Part shown: in pieces, positions 17,182 to 26,151 of the stretch
Layout of the letters: every line of letters starts with the position of its first letter
Numbering within the stretch: the first letter of the stretch is position 1
NCBI GenBank assembly: GCA_031553595.1
Contig: JAVBLI010000009.1
Span: 372,001-436,000 of the forward strand
DNA length: 64,000 nucleotides
DNA from: RGIG3701 sp031553595
GTDB lineage: Bacteria; Planctomycetota; Planctomycetia; Pirellulales; Thermoguttaceae
Reading direction: 5' to 3'
The notes under the pieces: generated by a model
Databases searched by the model: none
Seen by the model: only the letters and a program-made list of their open reading frames with translations
Told to the model about the DNA's origin: nothing
Position numbers and translations under genes: made by a program

Positions 17182-18197
17182 TGGATGCGGCGGTGCTTGC
17201 GCGGAGTTACGATTATTGCCGCCGGATGACGCGGGCGTCCCGTTCCAGTTTTTACGCGGCGTTTTCTTTTTTGCCGGATCCCACGCAGCGGCAGAGCATG
17301 GAGGCGATTTACGCGTACATGCGATTTTCGGATGATCTGGCGGACGGCGATTTTCAGGACTCTCAGCGTGAGGAACTTCTGGACCGCTGGCAGGCGAATT
17401 TTCTGCGGGCGCTGAAAGGGCAGCCGATTTTATTCGCGGAGGACACGCTTTTACGCCGCGTGGATGAGATCAGCGAAAACGCGCTGCCGGCGGTGATTGA
17501 CACACTCGCGCGTTACCGGATTCCGTCGCAGTATTTCGTGGAAGTGCTGCTGGGCATGCGGATGGACGTGGCACATCAGTTGCATGGTGTCCCGGTGGAT
17601 TCCCCGAAATACGCGTATTACGTGGCGTCCGTCGTGGGGCTGATCTGTCTGCATGTGTGGGGGGTGGAGCCGGAACTGATCGCGCCGCGTGCAAAAACAC
17701 CCGTGCGGAAAGCCGCCGTGGCGTGCGGCATGGCGTTTCAGTGGACGAATTTTTTGCGGGATGTGAAAGAGGACACGCTGGACGGGCGGAGTTATCTGTT
17801 ATGGATGCCGGAAGATGTGTCGCACGATCTTTGTCATAATCTTTCAGCGATTCCCGGGCGGTGGGTTCACGGAAACTGGTGGAAACTCCGAAAAAATCCA
17901 GTTTATTTCGCCACCCTGCTCATGAGTTGCATGCTCACGGAAAGCCATTACCAGGACGCGGATGAAATTCTAAAACATCTTCCGCCGGACGCGAAAAAAA
18001 TTCTCGTGATGATGCTGGCCGTGTACCGTTCCATTTTTGAGAAGATTAAACGGAATCCCGCGCGCGTGCTGCGGGGGAAAGTCCGGCTTTCGTGGTGGCG
18101 GAAACTCTGGATTTTCGCCCATGTGCGTTTCGGCTGGCCGGTGAGAATTAAAACGGTCTTCCCCGCGGTGGAGGATGAAGTGATTTACCGCGTGTGA
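17181..18197 (+). CDS. Squalene/phytoene synthase-family protein
   Basis: 338 residues from the ATG that overlaps the btaB stop (TGATG); a GTG 3 bases earlier is possible. Both aspartate-rich motifs of trans-isoprenyl head-to-head synthases are intact: YMRFSDDLADG and NFLRDVKEDTLDGRSYL, which bind prenyl diphosphate through Mg2+. Such enzymes join two farnesyl or geranylgeranyl diphosphates; the HpnC/HpnD branch makes squalene for hopanoids. No HpnE or shc is nearby, so squalene, phytoene or another product cannot be told apart. Its tight coupling to the betaine-lipid genes suggests a shared membrane-lipid programme (inference). Confidence 0.8.
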   Translation: MDAAVLARSYDYCRRMTRASRSSFYAAFSFLPDPTQRQSMEAIYAYMRFSDDLADGDFQDSQREELLDRWQANFLRALKGQPILFAEDTLLRRVDEISENALPAVIDTLARYRIPSQYFVEVLLGMRMDVAHQLHGVPVDSPKYAYYVASVVGLICLHVWGVEPELIAPRAKTPVRKAAVACGMAFQWTNFLRDVKEDTLDGRSYLLWMPEDVSHDLCHNLSAIPGRWVHGNWWKLRKNPVYFATLLMSCMLTESHYQDADEILKHLPPDAKKILVMMLAVYRSIFEKIKRNPARVLRGKVRLSWWRKLWIFAHVRFGWPVRIKTVFPAVEDEVIYRV

Positions 18198-18299
18198 TTT
18201 TTTTCTCTGAGCGTTTTACTCTTGCCGAAAATGGCGTTTTTTGGTATTTTGGGAAAGTCAGTTAAAACAGCCTTCCTATTTTCCCGTTTCTCTCGCAAA

Positions 18300-19070
18300 A
18301 TGCCTGCATCCATTCTGCCCATTTTTACGCTTTTCATTTTCATCCTGCTGCGGATGACGGCGCTGCTGGCCGTGGCGCCGCTGTTTGCTGGGGGGAGTGT
18401 GCCGGTGCGGTTCCGGGTGATGCTCGCGGCGGCGGTGAGTGTGATGTTATGCGTGCACCAGATGCCGGCTTTTCTCACGTCCGCTTCTCTGGAAACGGTT
18501 AGCGTGACGGCGTTTCTGGTGGCGGGAGCGAATGAAATTTTGCTGGGAGCAACGCTTGGGGCGTGCGTGCTGATGGTTTTCAGCGCTTTTAGTGTGGCGG
18601 GCACAGCCGTCAGTTACGCCAGCGGCCTGTCATTCCCCGTGGAAAGCGGCATGGCACGAGAGTCGCAGACCGTCATTACGCAGATTCTTTACGCCCTGGG
18701 TACCGCGGCCGTTTTCGCTTTCGGCGGCCACCGGATGATCCTCGCCGCGCTGATAAAAACTTTTGTCGCCTATCCGCCGGGTGTGATCGCGTGGCAGCAG
18801 GACATGTTTCAGGCCGTGATGGAAATGTTTTACCTCGGATTTTACCTCGGCGTGCACATCGCGCTGCCGGTGCTATGCGCGGTGCTGGCGGCCCAGGCAC
18901 TGCTGGCGTTTTTACACCGCGCGGTGCCACAGATAAACGCGTTCGCCATGAGCTTTCCGCTGAACGCCCTGCTGGCCCTGGGCGTACTGGCCCTGACACT
19001 CGGCGGCGGCTTTTTGCTTTTCGAAAGCCGATTTACAGAAGCCATCAGCGATTTTTTAACCTCCAGATAA
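18300..19070 (+). CDS. fliR: FliR-like type III export membrane protein
   Basis: 256 residues from ATG at 18300, matching the FliR length; a TTG at 18222 would add 26 basic residues and is less likely. Several hydrophobic spans, the N-terminal LLRMTALLAVAPLFAGGSVPVRFRV and the C-terminal LLAFLHRAVPQINAFAMSFPLN are family signatures of FliR/SctT, part of the flagellar (or type III) export gate in the inner membrane. FlhB-like gene follows after 6 bases; no other flagellar genes lie in the window. No obvious ribosome site, so the start is uncertain. Confidence 0.85.
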   Translation: MPASILPIFTLFIFILLRMTALLAVAPLFAGGSVPVRFRVMLAAAVSVMLCVHQMPAFLTSASLETVSVTAFLVAGANEILLGATLGACVLMVFSAFSVAGTAVSYASGLSFPVESGMARESQTVITQILYALGTAAVFAFGGHRMILAALIKTFVAYPPGVIAWQQDMFQAVMEMFYLGFYLGVHIALPVLCAVLAAQALLAFLHRAVPQINAFAMSFPLNALLALGVLALTLGGGFLLFESRFTEAISDFLTSR

Positions 19071-19076
19071 ACGCTC

Positions 19077-19820
19077 ATGTCTGACGTTGAAAAACAGTTT
19101 GACCCCACGCCTCATCACCGCCGGAAAATGCGGGAGCAGGGGCGGTTCGCGAATAGTCGGGAGATGGTGCAGGCGGCGGGCCTCTTGGCTGGCATGACGT
19201 TTTTATATTTCGGCGGCCTCTGGCTCATGAACACCTGCACGCGGCGGCTGGAGGCGTATTATACCCAGGACGCGTGGACGGAGATTACCCCGGCCGGTGC
19301 GGCAGACGTCTGGAACCAGTGGCTGAGCCTGTTTTTCGTCGGCGTCTTTCCGCTGATGACACTCGTCTTTTGCGTCACCATGGCGGCGTCTCTCTTTCAG
19401 TCCGGGTTTCTCTTTCTCCCGGGAAAGATGTTTCCGGATATGAAAAACGTCAGCCCGGCGAATGCCGCGAAACGAATTTTCTCGCGGAACACCCTCATGA
19501 CGCTGCTTTTCGGTGTGCTGAAAATGACGCTCCTGGCGGCGGTCGGAGTCTGGATTCTTACGGCGGACATTCCCGTCTTCCTGAAGCTCACGCAGACGGA
19601 ACTGCTGGCGGCCATCCACACCGGCACACGCACGCTGCTTGGCATGGGCATGAAACTCGCGGCCCTGCTTTTCCTCCTCTCCCTGCTGGATTACGCCTGG
19701 CAGCGGCGGCGGTTCGAGCAGGAACTGCGGATGACGTACCAGGAAATGCGGGAGGAGCTGAGAGTGACGGAAGGTGACCCGGACGTGAAAGCGGAAGTCC
19801 GCCGCCGGATGCGGAAGTAA
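19077..19820 (+). CDS. flhB: FlhB-like export protein lacking the autocleavage domain
   Basis: 247 residues. The N-terminal DPTPHHRRKMREQGRFANSREM motif and four hydrophobic segments match the membrane part of FlhB/SctU, the substrate-specificity switch of the export gate. It ends at EGDPDVKAEVRRRMRK, exactly the linker that in normal FlhB (about 350-380 residues) leads into the cytosolic domain with the NPTH autocleavage site. That domain is absent, and the downstream sequence in all frames does not encode it; a dispersed repeat begins 45 bases later. Either this is a naturally short variant, or the gene was truncated. Confidence 0.8.
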   Translation: MSDVEKQFDPTPHHRRKMREQGRFANSREMVQAAGLLAGMTFLYFGGLWLMNTCTRRLEAYYTQDAWTEITPAGAADVWNQWLSLFFVGVFPLMTLVFCVTMAASLFQSGFLFLPGKMFPDMKNVSPANAAKRIFSRNTLMTLLFGVLKMTLLAAVGVWILTADIPVFLKLTQTELLAAIHTGTRTLLGMGMKLAALLFLLSLLDYAWQRRRFEQELRMTYQEMREELRVTEGDPDVKAEVRRRMRK

Positions 19821-19865
19821 GCGGCGAATCTTTTACTTGGTCTCATTCAAAATGGGTGCCGCCGC

Positions 19866-19988
19866 AAGAACAGTAGCCGGGAATGAAGCGGAACGCAGTG
19901 ACGCGCAATGACCGGATAGAAGTTGGGAAATGCTCAGTGGTGCTTATCCGGTCATTCCGCTTCGCTTCATTCCCGGCTGCTGTTTCTT
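19866..19988 (+). repeat. Dispersed inverted-repeat element, copy 5
   Basis: AAGAACAGTAGCCGGGAATGAAGCGG left arm and CGCTTCATTCCCGGCTGCTGTTTCTT right arm; core AATGACCGGATAGAA / TTATCCGGTCATT. The left flank TTCAAAATGGGTG matches that of copy 8. Located just after the truncated flhB. Confidence 0.9.
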
Positions 19989-20005
19989 GGGGGTTATGTG
20001 GATTA

Positions 20006-20103
20006 CAGAGCCGCAATCGTAAGATTGCGGGAGAGACACTGGAAATCTGGAAAATTTTTTACTGACGGAAAATCCCTTTCGCAATCTTACGATTGCGGCT
20101 CTG
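20006..20103. repeat. 98-bp palindromic element with perfect 24-bp inverted ends
   Basis: The 24 bases at 20006-20029 are the exact reverse complement of 20080-20103; each arm is itself a small palindrome (CGCAATC GTAA GATTGCG). No ORF. It looks like a miniature inverted-repeat element; only one copy in the window. Confidence 0.85.
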
Positions 20104-20120
20104 CAGATGTCCTCACGCGT

Positions 20121-20165
20121 TTTAAAACGAGTCAGCACCGCCCCTCCGGAGAGAAACGGTGCTGA
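20121..20165 (-). terminator. Probable terminator of the tolC-like gene
   Basis: 9-bp stem CGGTGCTGA / TCAGCACCG, followed on the minus strand by a short T tract (CGTTTT). 47 bases past the stop codon. Confidence 0.5.
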
Positions 20166-20211
20166 AACGATGAAACGACTGCTTGCAATACGGTTCCGGT
20201 TTTTTGCCGGG

Positions 20212-22539
20212 TTATTTGTTAAGCTGCATGAACACCCGCTGCGATTTTTCGGCGGGAACATACCCGGCGGGGACGACGGTCAGGGCCGTGGCGTCGGCGG
20301 CGGGGATGTGCTGGGCCGTGTGGTTTTCAGTGGAGGCGCTGATACGTCGGGCGGGCGGGGCCGGGATGATTTCCAGGCCGGTTCCACGGGCGTCTTCCAG
20401 GACGGAGGGCGCGGCCGATTCGATTCCCGGGGCCAGCGTCGGCACGCTATCCTCCAGTGGCAGCTCCTGCATCACATCGTCGGGCAGCGGAGCCATCATG
20501 CCCTGCGTGTCCATCATGATTCCCTGCTGGGCGCCATTCATCTGATAGCATTGCCCCATCTTTCGGGCCTGGGTATTCGGATCGGCCGGGTCGGCGACGC
20601 CCGTGTGCTGGCGGTACATGCCCTGCGTGATGACGTTCGGACGGGTGAAGCCGTAATTGATATACAGGCTCTTCTCACGCATTCTCGCAAGTTTCCGAGC
20701 GTCGAAGTACGCTTTCTGCGTCCACGGGCCTTCCATCAGCAGCACGCCGTCATACTCCAGCAGCGAGCCTTTGCTGGTGTGGATGTCCACCACCGCGAGG
20801 TTGTAGTCGATCACGGAGCGGAAGAAGTCGATCTCCGCTTCCGCCAGTCGGCGCTGGGCGTCGAGCACCAGGTTCAGCGTCATCGTGCCCGTCTCGTACG
20901 CCGAGGTCGTGGCCTCTACTTCCAGCTGGGCCGCCACGCGACGGTTGAAATACGTCTGGCTCAGCACATAATTGTCTTCCAGTTCACGCACGGCATAATT
21001 CAACTTGTGCGTCAGTTCCAGTTCCTGCTCCTGGAGGATGGAACGGTTGCGGGCCAGCATCAGTTCCGCGTTTCGCACCGCGGCACGCTCACGCCGGAAT
21101 CCGATCGGGACGCTGAGCTCCATGCCGATCAGGCCGCTCCAGTATCCGTCATGCGTCATGCTTCCGAAAGCGCTGTTTTCATGACCACGCGGGTCCAGCA
21201 AGGTTTCGTTGTAGCCGGAGACGCCGCCGCGGGCGACGAGGTCCAGTCGCGGCAGGAGGAAGTTTTTGGAGGCCAGCAGCTCGAGCTCGGACTGCTTGAT
21301 GACCCACTTATGGCGTCGGAGTTCCTGGTTCCGCGTCATCGCCTCGGCATGGATTTCACACCAGTCGAAATTGATTTTCGCGATGCTCGGCTCGTCGCTG
21401 GGCCGGAACAGGCGGCCGTCGGCCGGCGCCAGACCCATGATGTATCGCAGGTTGGCTTCCGCCTTATACAAGGCGTTGAGCGCGGACTCGACGGAACCCT
21501 TGAACATGAAATACTGCTGCTGGGCCTGGGCACGCTCATACGCACTTCCACCCTTCATGCTGGCGCGATATTTCGCCTCGGCCTGCCGCCACGTCTGCAG
21601 CGCACTGTCGCGCCCGACCACCACGGAATCCAGCCGACGATACGCGAAATACAGCTCCCAGTACGCCCGCTCGATGTCGGCCACGAGATTCCGCGTGGCG
21701 GTTTCGAAATCCACCAACGAAACGTCGGAACGGATACGGGCCAGCATCACGCCGTTATAAAAACCGGGGGAAGCGCCCGGGCCGGCAATTCGATTGAACT
21801 GCACGCCGGCGCCGCGCAAAATGGGCTGGCGGGCTTCGACTTCCACGCCGACCTGGAAATAACTTCCCAGCTTAAGGCTCGTCGCGGGATCCGTGCCGGT
21901 ATAGCTGCCGGTGAATCGGGCCGTCGTCGTACCGCCCGTGGCGTTCGTCTTCTGCAGGCCCGTATCTATCGAAGCGCCCTTCGTGCGAACACGATCGGCA
22001 TAACCAATCTGGTTGTTATACGTGTAATTCCGCTGGGCATAAATCGAGGTATTCCACTGGGTGTCGAAATCGGCCAAAACGCCTTCCACGCCGTAACGAG
22101 GGTCGCTCTCGGTGATGGCGGGGTCCATGATCGTGCTGGCGCCGTTGGGGTTCTGCAGCAGGGCACTGGGAACACCGTTAGGGCCGTTCGGACCGTAAGA
22201 CACGCCGCCCAGCGAGCGGATGACCTGACTGTTATACAGCCCGCAACGAATCGCTTCCTCCAGCGAAATCGGCGTGATGACCTTCCCTTCCGAGTTGTTG
22301 ATCGTCAGGGGGGACTGCGCGCCCATCACCTCGTTGGTGGAGGTAGTCTGCGTATCGGGGAACTCGATCTGCGTCGCCATGTCGAGCATCGGATCGATGG
22401 GCAGGCACGGATTGTGCTTCCCAAGATACAGCGGCGCCTGCGGATTGCACCCCACCGAAAAGGATATCGCCGCCAAAAGGGCGAAACTCGTCAGACGTCT
22501 GACAAGGGAGGTTACGTTTCGTTTCATTAAGCGTTTCAT
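20212..22539 (-). CDS. TolC-family outer membrane lipoprotein
   Basis: 775 residues. The start is the ATG with AGGAA 7 bases upstream. A lipoprotein signal ends at SVGC (Cys31). Two outer-membrane-efflux repeats of long coiled-coil helices follow (for example ERAYWELYFAYRRLDS and the C-terminal AQRRLAEAEIDFFRSVIDYNLAVVDIHTSKGSLLEYDG). TolC proteins trimerise into an outer-membrane channel and alpha-barrel for efflux or type I secretion. The last ~170 residues are Pro/Gln/Met-rich and extend beyond the usual family end. No inner-membrane pump or adaptor gene is adjacent. Confidence 0.8.
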   Translation of the reverse strand: MKRLMKRNVTSLVRRLTSFALLAAISFSVGCNPQAPLYLGKHNPCLPIDPMLDMATQIEFPDTQTTSTNEVMGAQSPLTINNSEGKVITPISLEEAIRCGLYNSQVIRSLGGVSYGPNGPNGVPSALLQNPNGASTIMDPAITESDPRYGVEGVLADFDTQWNTSIYAQRNYTYNNQIGYADRVRTKGASIDTGLQKTNATGGTTTARFTGSYTGTDPATSLKLGSYFQVGVEVEARQPILRGAGVQFNRIAGPGASPGFYNGVMLARIRSDVSLVDFETATRNLVADIERAYWELYFAYRRLDSVVVGRDSALQTWRQAEAKYRASMKGGSAYERAQAQQQYFMFKGSVESALNALYKAEANLRYIMGLAPADGRLFRPSDEPSIAKINFDWCEIHAEAMTRNQELRRHKWVIKQSELELLASKNFLLPRLDLVARGGVSGYNETLLDPRGHENSAFGSMTHDGYWSGLIGMELSVPIGFRRERAAVRNAELMLARNRSILQEQELELTHKLNYAVRELEDNYVLSQTYFNRRVAAQLEVEATTSAYETGTMTLNLVLDAQRRLAEAEIDFFRSVIDYNLAVVDIHTSKGSLLEYDGVLLMEGPWTQKAYFDARKLARMREKSLYINYGFTRPNVITQGMYRQHTGVADPADPNTQARKMGQCYQMNGAQQGIMMDTQGMMAPLPDDVMQELPLEDSVPTLAPGIESAAPSVLEDARGTGLEIIPAPPARRISASTENHTAQHIPAADATALTVVPAGYVPAEKSQRVFMQLNK

Positions 22540-23031
22540 CGTTTTGTTCCTAATTGAGCTTCGTATAAGTCAACTCGGGGATTATAAATAAAATCTTGTT
22601 TTTCGTTTGATTCGTTGGCGGTGAAATAGCATTTGCGCTCTCTCTTTCAGAGCCTCTCTTTATGGTTTTATCGACTAGATGCGCGTTAAATCTTAATTAA
22701 TCGGAAAAGTTTTCGGAATTTATTTTACCGGAAAAATTTTTGCAGAACGCGCAGATTCGTTAGATTGTGATGTTGCCCACCCCAGCGTGAACAGCGTACA
22801 CGGAGATAAAGGGGGTGGAATGTGTTATTTTGTGGTTTTAGCAATTTGGATGTTTTCTGTCAAGACGGAATTTGGGGAATAAGTCGTAGATCGCGATTAC
22901 TTTCTTCGTGTTTTCTGTGCTCTTCGTCGTGAAACGTTTTGCACCCCGTAGGCAGGGGCGGGAAAATCGCTTATAATATTATAATGTATAAACAGACTTC
23001 CAGCGGGGTGCATAAAGGAAAGGGAAAACCC
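22540..23031. promoter_or_regulatory. Divergent intergenic region tolC-like / hslV
   Basis: 492 bases without a gene. A TATAAT on the minus strand at 22581-22586 probably serves tolC. Two overlapping TATAAT boxes on the plus strand at 22972-22977 and 22980-22985, 47-60 bases before hslV, probably serve hslVU; no clear -35. AT-rich in the middle, no RNA gene recognised. Confidence 0.5.
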
Positions 23032-23574
23032 ATGAAATCACGTTCCACAACCATCCTCACCGTGCGTCGCGGCGGCGTGGCGGCCATCGGCGGTGACGGG
23101 CAGGTCACAGTCGGTGACACGATCATGAAGGATGATGTACAAAAAATACGGCGTATTTCCGGCGGAAACGTCATCACAGGATTTGCCGGCGCGACGGCGG
23201 ACGCGTTCGCGCTGCTGGAGCGTTTTGAGGCGAAATTGAAGGATTATCCGGGAAATGTGCCGCGGGCGGCTACAGAGCTGGCGAAAGAATGGCGTACGGA
23301 TCGTGCGCTGCGGCGGCTGGAGGCGCTAATGGCTGTCGTGGATGCGGAGCATACGCTGTTAATCACGGGAAACGGGGACGTCATTCAGCCCTCGGACGGC
23401 GTTCTGGGAATCGGTTCCGGCGGGAATTTTGCTGTCGCGGCCGCCCGGGCCCTCATGCGGAACACCGAACTCCCGGCGGCGGAAATCGTGCGGAAGGCTC
23501 TGGAAATCGCATCGGAAATAGATATTTACACGAATAATAATATCCGGGTGGAGGAATTGCTGTGCAGGAATTAA
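23032..23574 (+). CDS. hslV: ATP-dependent protease subunit HslV (ClpQ)
   Basis: 180 residues from ATG at 23032, which has an AAAGGAAAGGG ribosome site; the longer frame upstream lacks family sequence. Removal of a five-residue propeptide (MKSRS) would expose the catalytic N-terminal Thr of TTILTVRRGGVAAIGGDGQVT. GNDVIQPSDGVLGIGSGGNFAVAAARALM is also typical. HslV forms a two-ring 12-mer peptidase that works with HslU. The last 13 bases overlap hslU. Confidence 0.95.
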   Translation: MKSRSTTILTVRRGGVAAIGGDGQVTVGDTIMKDDVQKIRRISGGNVITGFAGATADAFALLERFEAKLKDYPGNVPRAATELAKEWRTDRALRRLEALMAVVDAEHTLLITGNGDVIQPSDGVLGIGSGGNFAVAAARALMRNTELPAAEIVRKALEIASEIDIYTNNNIRVEELLCRN

Positions 23575-25319
23575 CACCGCGCCAGATCGTGGCGAAATTG
23601 GATGAGCATATCGTCGGGCAGGCGGAAGCGAAGCGCGCGGTGGCGATTGCCGTGCGAAATCGGTGGCGCCGGCAGCAGCTTTCGGAGGAAATGAGTGCGG
23701 AAGTGCTGCCGAAAAACATCTTGATGATCGGGCCCACGGGGGTCGGGAAAACGGAAATTGCGCGACGATTTTCGAAACTTGCGTCGGCGCCGTTCATTAA
23801 GGTGGAGGCGACGAAGTATACGGAAATTGGGTATTATGGAAGGGACATTGAAAGCATGATCCGTGATTTGGTGGAGAGTGCGATTTTGCTTGTGCGGGCT
23901 GAAGAACAGGAAAAGGTGCTGGAGGAGGCGAAAAGGAAGGTCGAGGAGCGGATGCTGGACATGCTCTGCCCGCGGCATGAGACGTTTGAGCCGAATTTGC
24001 GAAAAGGGAAAGATTGGGCAAAAGACGCAGCCCGCCAGCAGCGGCGCGAAACCAGGAATCCGGACCGGTGGAAGATGGATGACCCGATTTTGGAGAAATT
24101 GCGTGCGGAACTGGAGTCGCGATGCTCGCCGGGCGATCTGGAATTCGCGGACATGATGCGGGAGGTGATGGAAAAGCGGATGGAAGTGGGGGGGCTGGGG
24201 GATCTTGGGGAGGCCATGCAGGAAATCGGGCGGCTGCTGGAGGAGCGGCGGCAGGGGAATGTGCTTGGTGAGGCGGAAAATTCTTTCCGAAAAGTTTCTG
24301 AAAACGCCTCCGAAAATATGGAGGATGATGAAATTGTCGCCGAATTTTCATTTCAGGATGAAGAAATAGCTGGTGTGGATGAGGGAAATGCGGAGGATGT
24401 GAAGGTTGCGGCGGAAAATGCCCGGCGGCTGGTTGAATATGAGAAAAAGCGGGAGGAGACGCGGGAGCTGCTTTTGGCCGGGAAGCTGGAGGAGCGGATG
24501 GTGACGGTGCCGCTGGAGCGGAAGGCGAAATCGCCGCTGATGATGATGAATATTTCCGGGCCGGAGGGGATGAACACGGAAATGTCGGACATGTTCGAAA
24601 ATCTCATGCCCCGGCAGCGGGTGCTGGAGGAGATGAGCGTGGCGGAGGCACGGAAGGTGCTCTTGGAGCAGGAAAGCCGGGCGCTGGTAAGTGATGAGAA
24701 GATTCACGCCCGGGCGGTGGAGCTTTCGGAGAACGCGGGGATTATTTTCATCGACGAAATCGATAAAATCGTGGCGGCCGAGCAGTCGCATAACGCGGAC
24801 GTCTCCCGGCAGGGGGTGCAGCGGGACATGCTGCCGCTGGTGGAGGGCACGACGGTGCAGACGCGGTACGGGCTGGTGAAAACGGATTACATTTTGTTTA
24901 TCGCCGCGGGGGCGTTTCATCGGAATAAGCCCAGCGATTTGATGCCGGAGTTGCAGGGGCGGTTTCCGATTCGCGTCGAACTCAGCGATTTGACGCAGGA
25001 GGATTTTGAGCGGATTCTGAAGGAGCCGAAGAATTCGCTGCTGAAACAGTATGAGGCGCTGCTGAAAACGGAAGGCGTGGAGGTCGTTTTCGAGGAAGAC
25101 GCCATCCGCGAACTGGCGGCTTATGCCTGGCGTGCGAATCAGACCTCGCAGAACATCGGCGCCCGCAGGCTTTACACCATCCTGGAGCGGCTGCTGGAAG
25201 AACTGAGTTTCGAGGCTGCCGACATGGGCACCGCCCGTGTGACGATTAACGCCGGCTTCGTGCGGCAGCGGCTGGAAGATGTGACAAAGAACGAGGAACT
25301 GACGAAGTATATTTTGTGA
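23562..25319 (+). CDS. hslU: ATPase subunit HslU with enlarged I-domain
   Basis: 585 residues; GTG start with GGAGG 7 bases upstream, inside the hslV 3' end. AAA+ Walker A GPTGVGKT at 57-64 and YTEIGYYGRD are intact; Walker B IIFIDEID is at 394-401, then GVQRDMLPLVEG, and the C-terminal tail KYIL that docks into HslV. Typical HslU is about 440-470 residues with Walker B near 255, so roughly 130-140 extra residues lie in the I-domain (about 105-385), which is acidic and helical (EEDDEIVAEF-like, LVEYEKKREETRELL). The I-domain handles substrate entry, so the enlargement could change substrate choice. Confidence 0.93.
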   Translation: MQELTPRQIVAKLDEHIVGQAEAKRAVAIAVRNRWRRQQLSEEMSAEVLPKNILMIGPTGVGKTEIARRFSKLASAPFIKVEATKYTEIGYYGRDIESMIRDLVESAILLVRAEEQEKVLEEAKRKVEERMLDMLCPRHETFEPNLRKGKDWAKDAARQQRRETRNPDRWKMDDPILEKLRAELESRCSPGDLEFADMMREVMEKRMEVGGLGDLGEAMQEIGRLLEERRQGNVLGEAENSFRKVSENASENMEDDEIVAEFSFQDEEIAGVDEGNAEDVKVAAENARRLVEYEKKREETRELLLAGKLEERMVTVPLERKAKSPLMMMNISGPEGMNTEMSDMFENLMPRQRVLEEMSVAEARKVLLEQESRALVSDEKIHARAVELSENAGIIFIDEIDKIVAAEQSHNADVSRQGVQRDMLPLVEGTTVQTRYGLVKTDYILFIAAGAFHRNKPSDLMPELQGRFPIRVELSDLTQEDFERILKEPKNSLLKQYEALLKTEGVEVVFEEDAIRELAAYAWRANQTSQNIGARRLYTILERLLEELSFEAADMGTARVTINAGFVRQRLEDVTKNEELTKYIL

Positions 25320-25327
25320 GGTGAGGC

Positions 25328-26041
25328 ATGAATTATTACCTAGCGGGATATTATCTGATGAGGTTGCTGCGGGAGCGGAGTTGGGAAACGCTGCAGAATC
25401 CGATGATTTATACATGCAGCGATTGCCTGAATGATAATTTGCTTGACGGCGGGTTTGCTCGTTCGTGGACGTGTTATGGAAATAGCCTGGAGCTGGCGGT
25501 AGAAGAATTTGGGATTGATTTACTGACACTTGATAGGCTTCAAGCATGGACGGAGGCAGCGGACACAGCCGGGAAAACGGGACTGTTTGAGGTTTTTTAT
25601 GATGCGAACGCAGCGCGGGAATATCGCCAACTTTTTTTCTCACACGGGAAGGACGTGAAATTGCTGGGGTTGTATTTGCCGGAACCGGAATTGGAGCGGC
25701 TTGCCCATGAAGATGAACAGCTTACCCGCAAGTGGGAACCAGACAATAATGATTTCAGTAATAGTCAGTGGCTGAAGAAAAAGCATCTGCCCGGGAAAGA
25801 TGAAACCGTCTTGGGGTATGACTTGATCGGTATGAGCTTGCATATGAATTTTCATACGTTCCACTGTCATGGCCTGTCGGTGGAATTGAAGGAAAAATTC
25901 GGCGTCGAGATGAACGAGTACGGGCTCATTCCGGACGACTCGCGGTGGCAGGAGTTGTCCGCGTATATGAATGACGAAAAAACGGCGGCGGAACCGGTGC
26001 CGTGGTTTTTCGCGCAGGTGAGATTGGTTGACGTGTGGTAG
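25328..26041 (+). CDS. Hypothetical protein
   Basis: 237 residues, start with a GAGGTGAGGC ribosome site, 8 bases after hslU. Not recognised. Soluble, acidic, rich in aromatic residues, with a CSDC pair near residue 30 and a His-rich segment (HMNFHTFHCHGL) near 185. The position after hslU suggests co-transcription, but composition is more AT-rich than hslVU and the next gene is also an orphan, so it may be a recent arrival. Confidence 0.6.
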   Translation: MNYYLAGYYLMRLLRERSWETLQNPMIYTCSDCLNDNLLDGGFARSWTCYGNSLELAVEEFGIDLLTLDRLQAWTEAADTAGKTGLFEVFYDANAAREYRQLFFSHGKDVKLLGLYLPEPELERLAHEDEQLTRKWEPDNNDFSNSQWLKKKHLPGKDETVLGYDLIGMSLHMNFHTFHCHGLSVELKEKFGVEMNEYGLIPDDSRWQELSAYMNDEKTAAEPVPWFFAQVRLVDVW

Positions 26042-26151
26042 GGCGGTAAATGATATTCGCCCCAGAGGGGTGGAGCATGATAACCAGGCTTCGCTTACCC
26101 CGGCCTGTTATGTCAGGCACCTTCGGCGCCAACCTCCAGAGCAGCTAAAAG
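26042..26151. repeat. Stem-loop-rich spacer
   Basis: A hairpin ATAACCAGGC ... GCCTGTTAT (26080-26111 approx.) flanked by short GC-rich inverted pieces (CGCCCCAGAGGGG, GGCACCTTCGGCGCC). A decayed intergenic repeat is likely. Confidence 0.45.

Noticed and set aside
18222..18299. TTG start extending FliR by 26 residues
   Set aside because: The extension is basic and unlike the FliR N-terminus; the ATG at 18300 gives the normal family length, although it too lacks a ribosome site.
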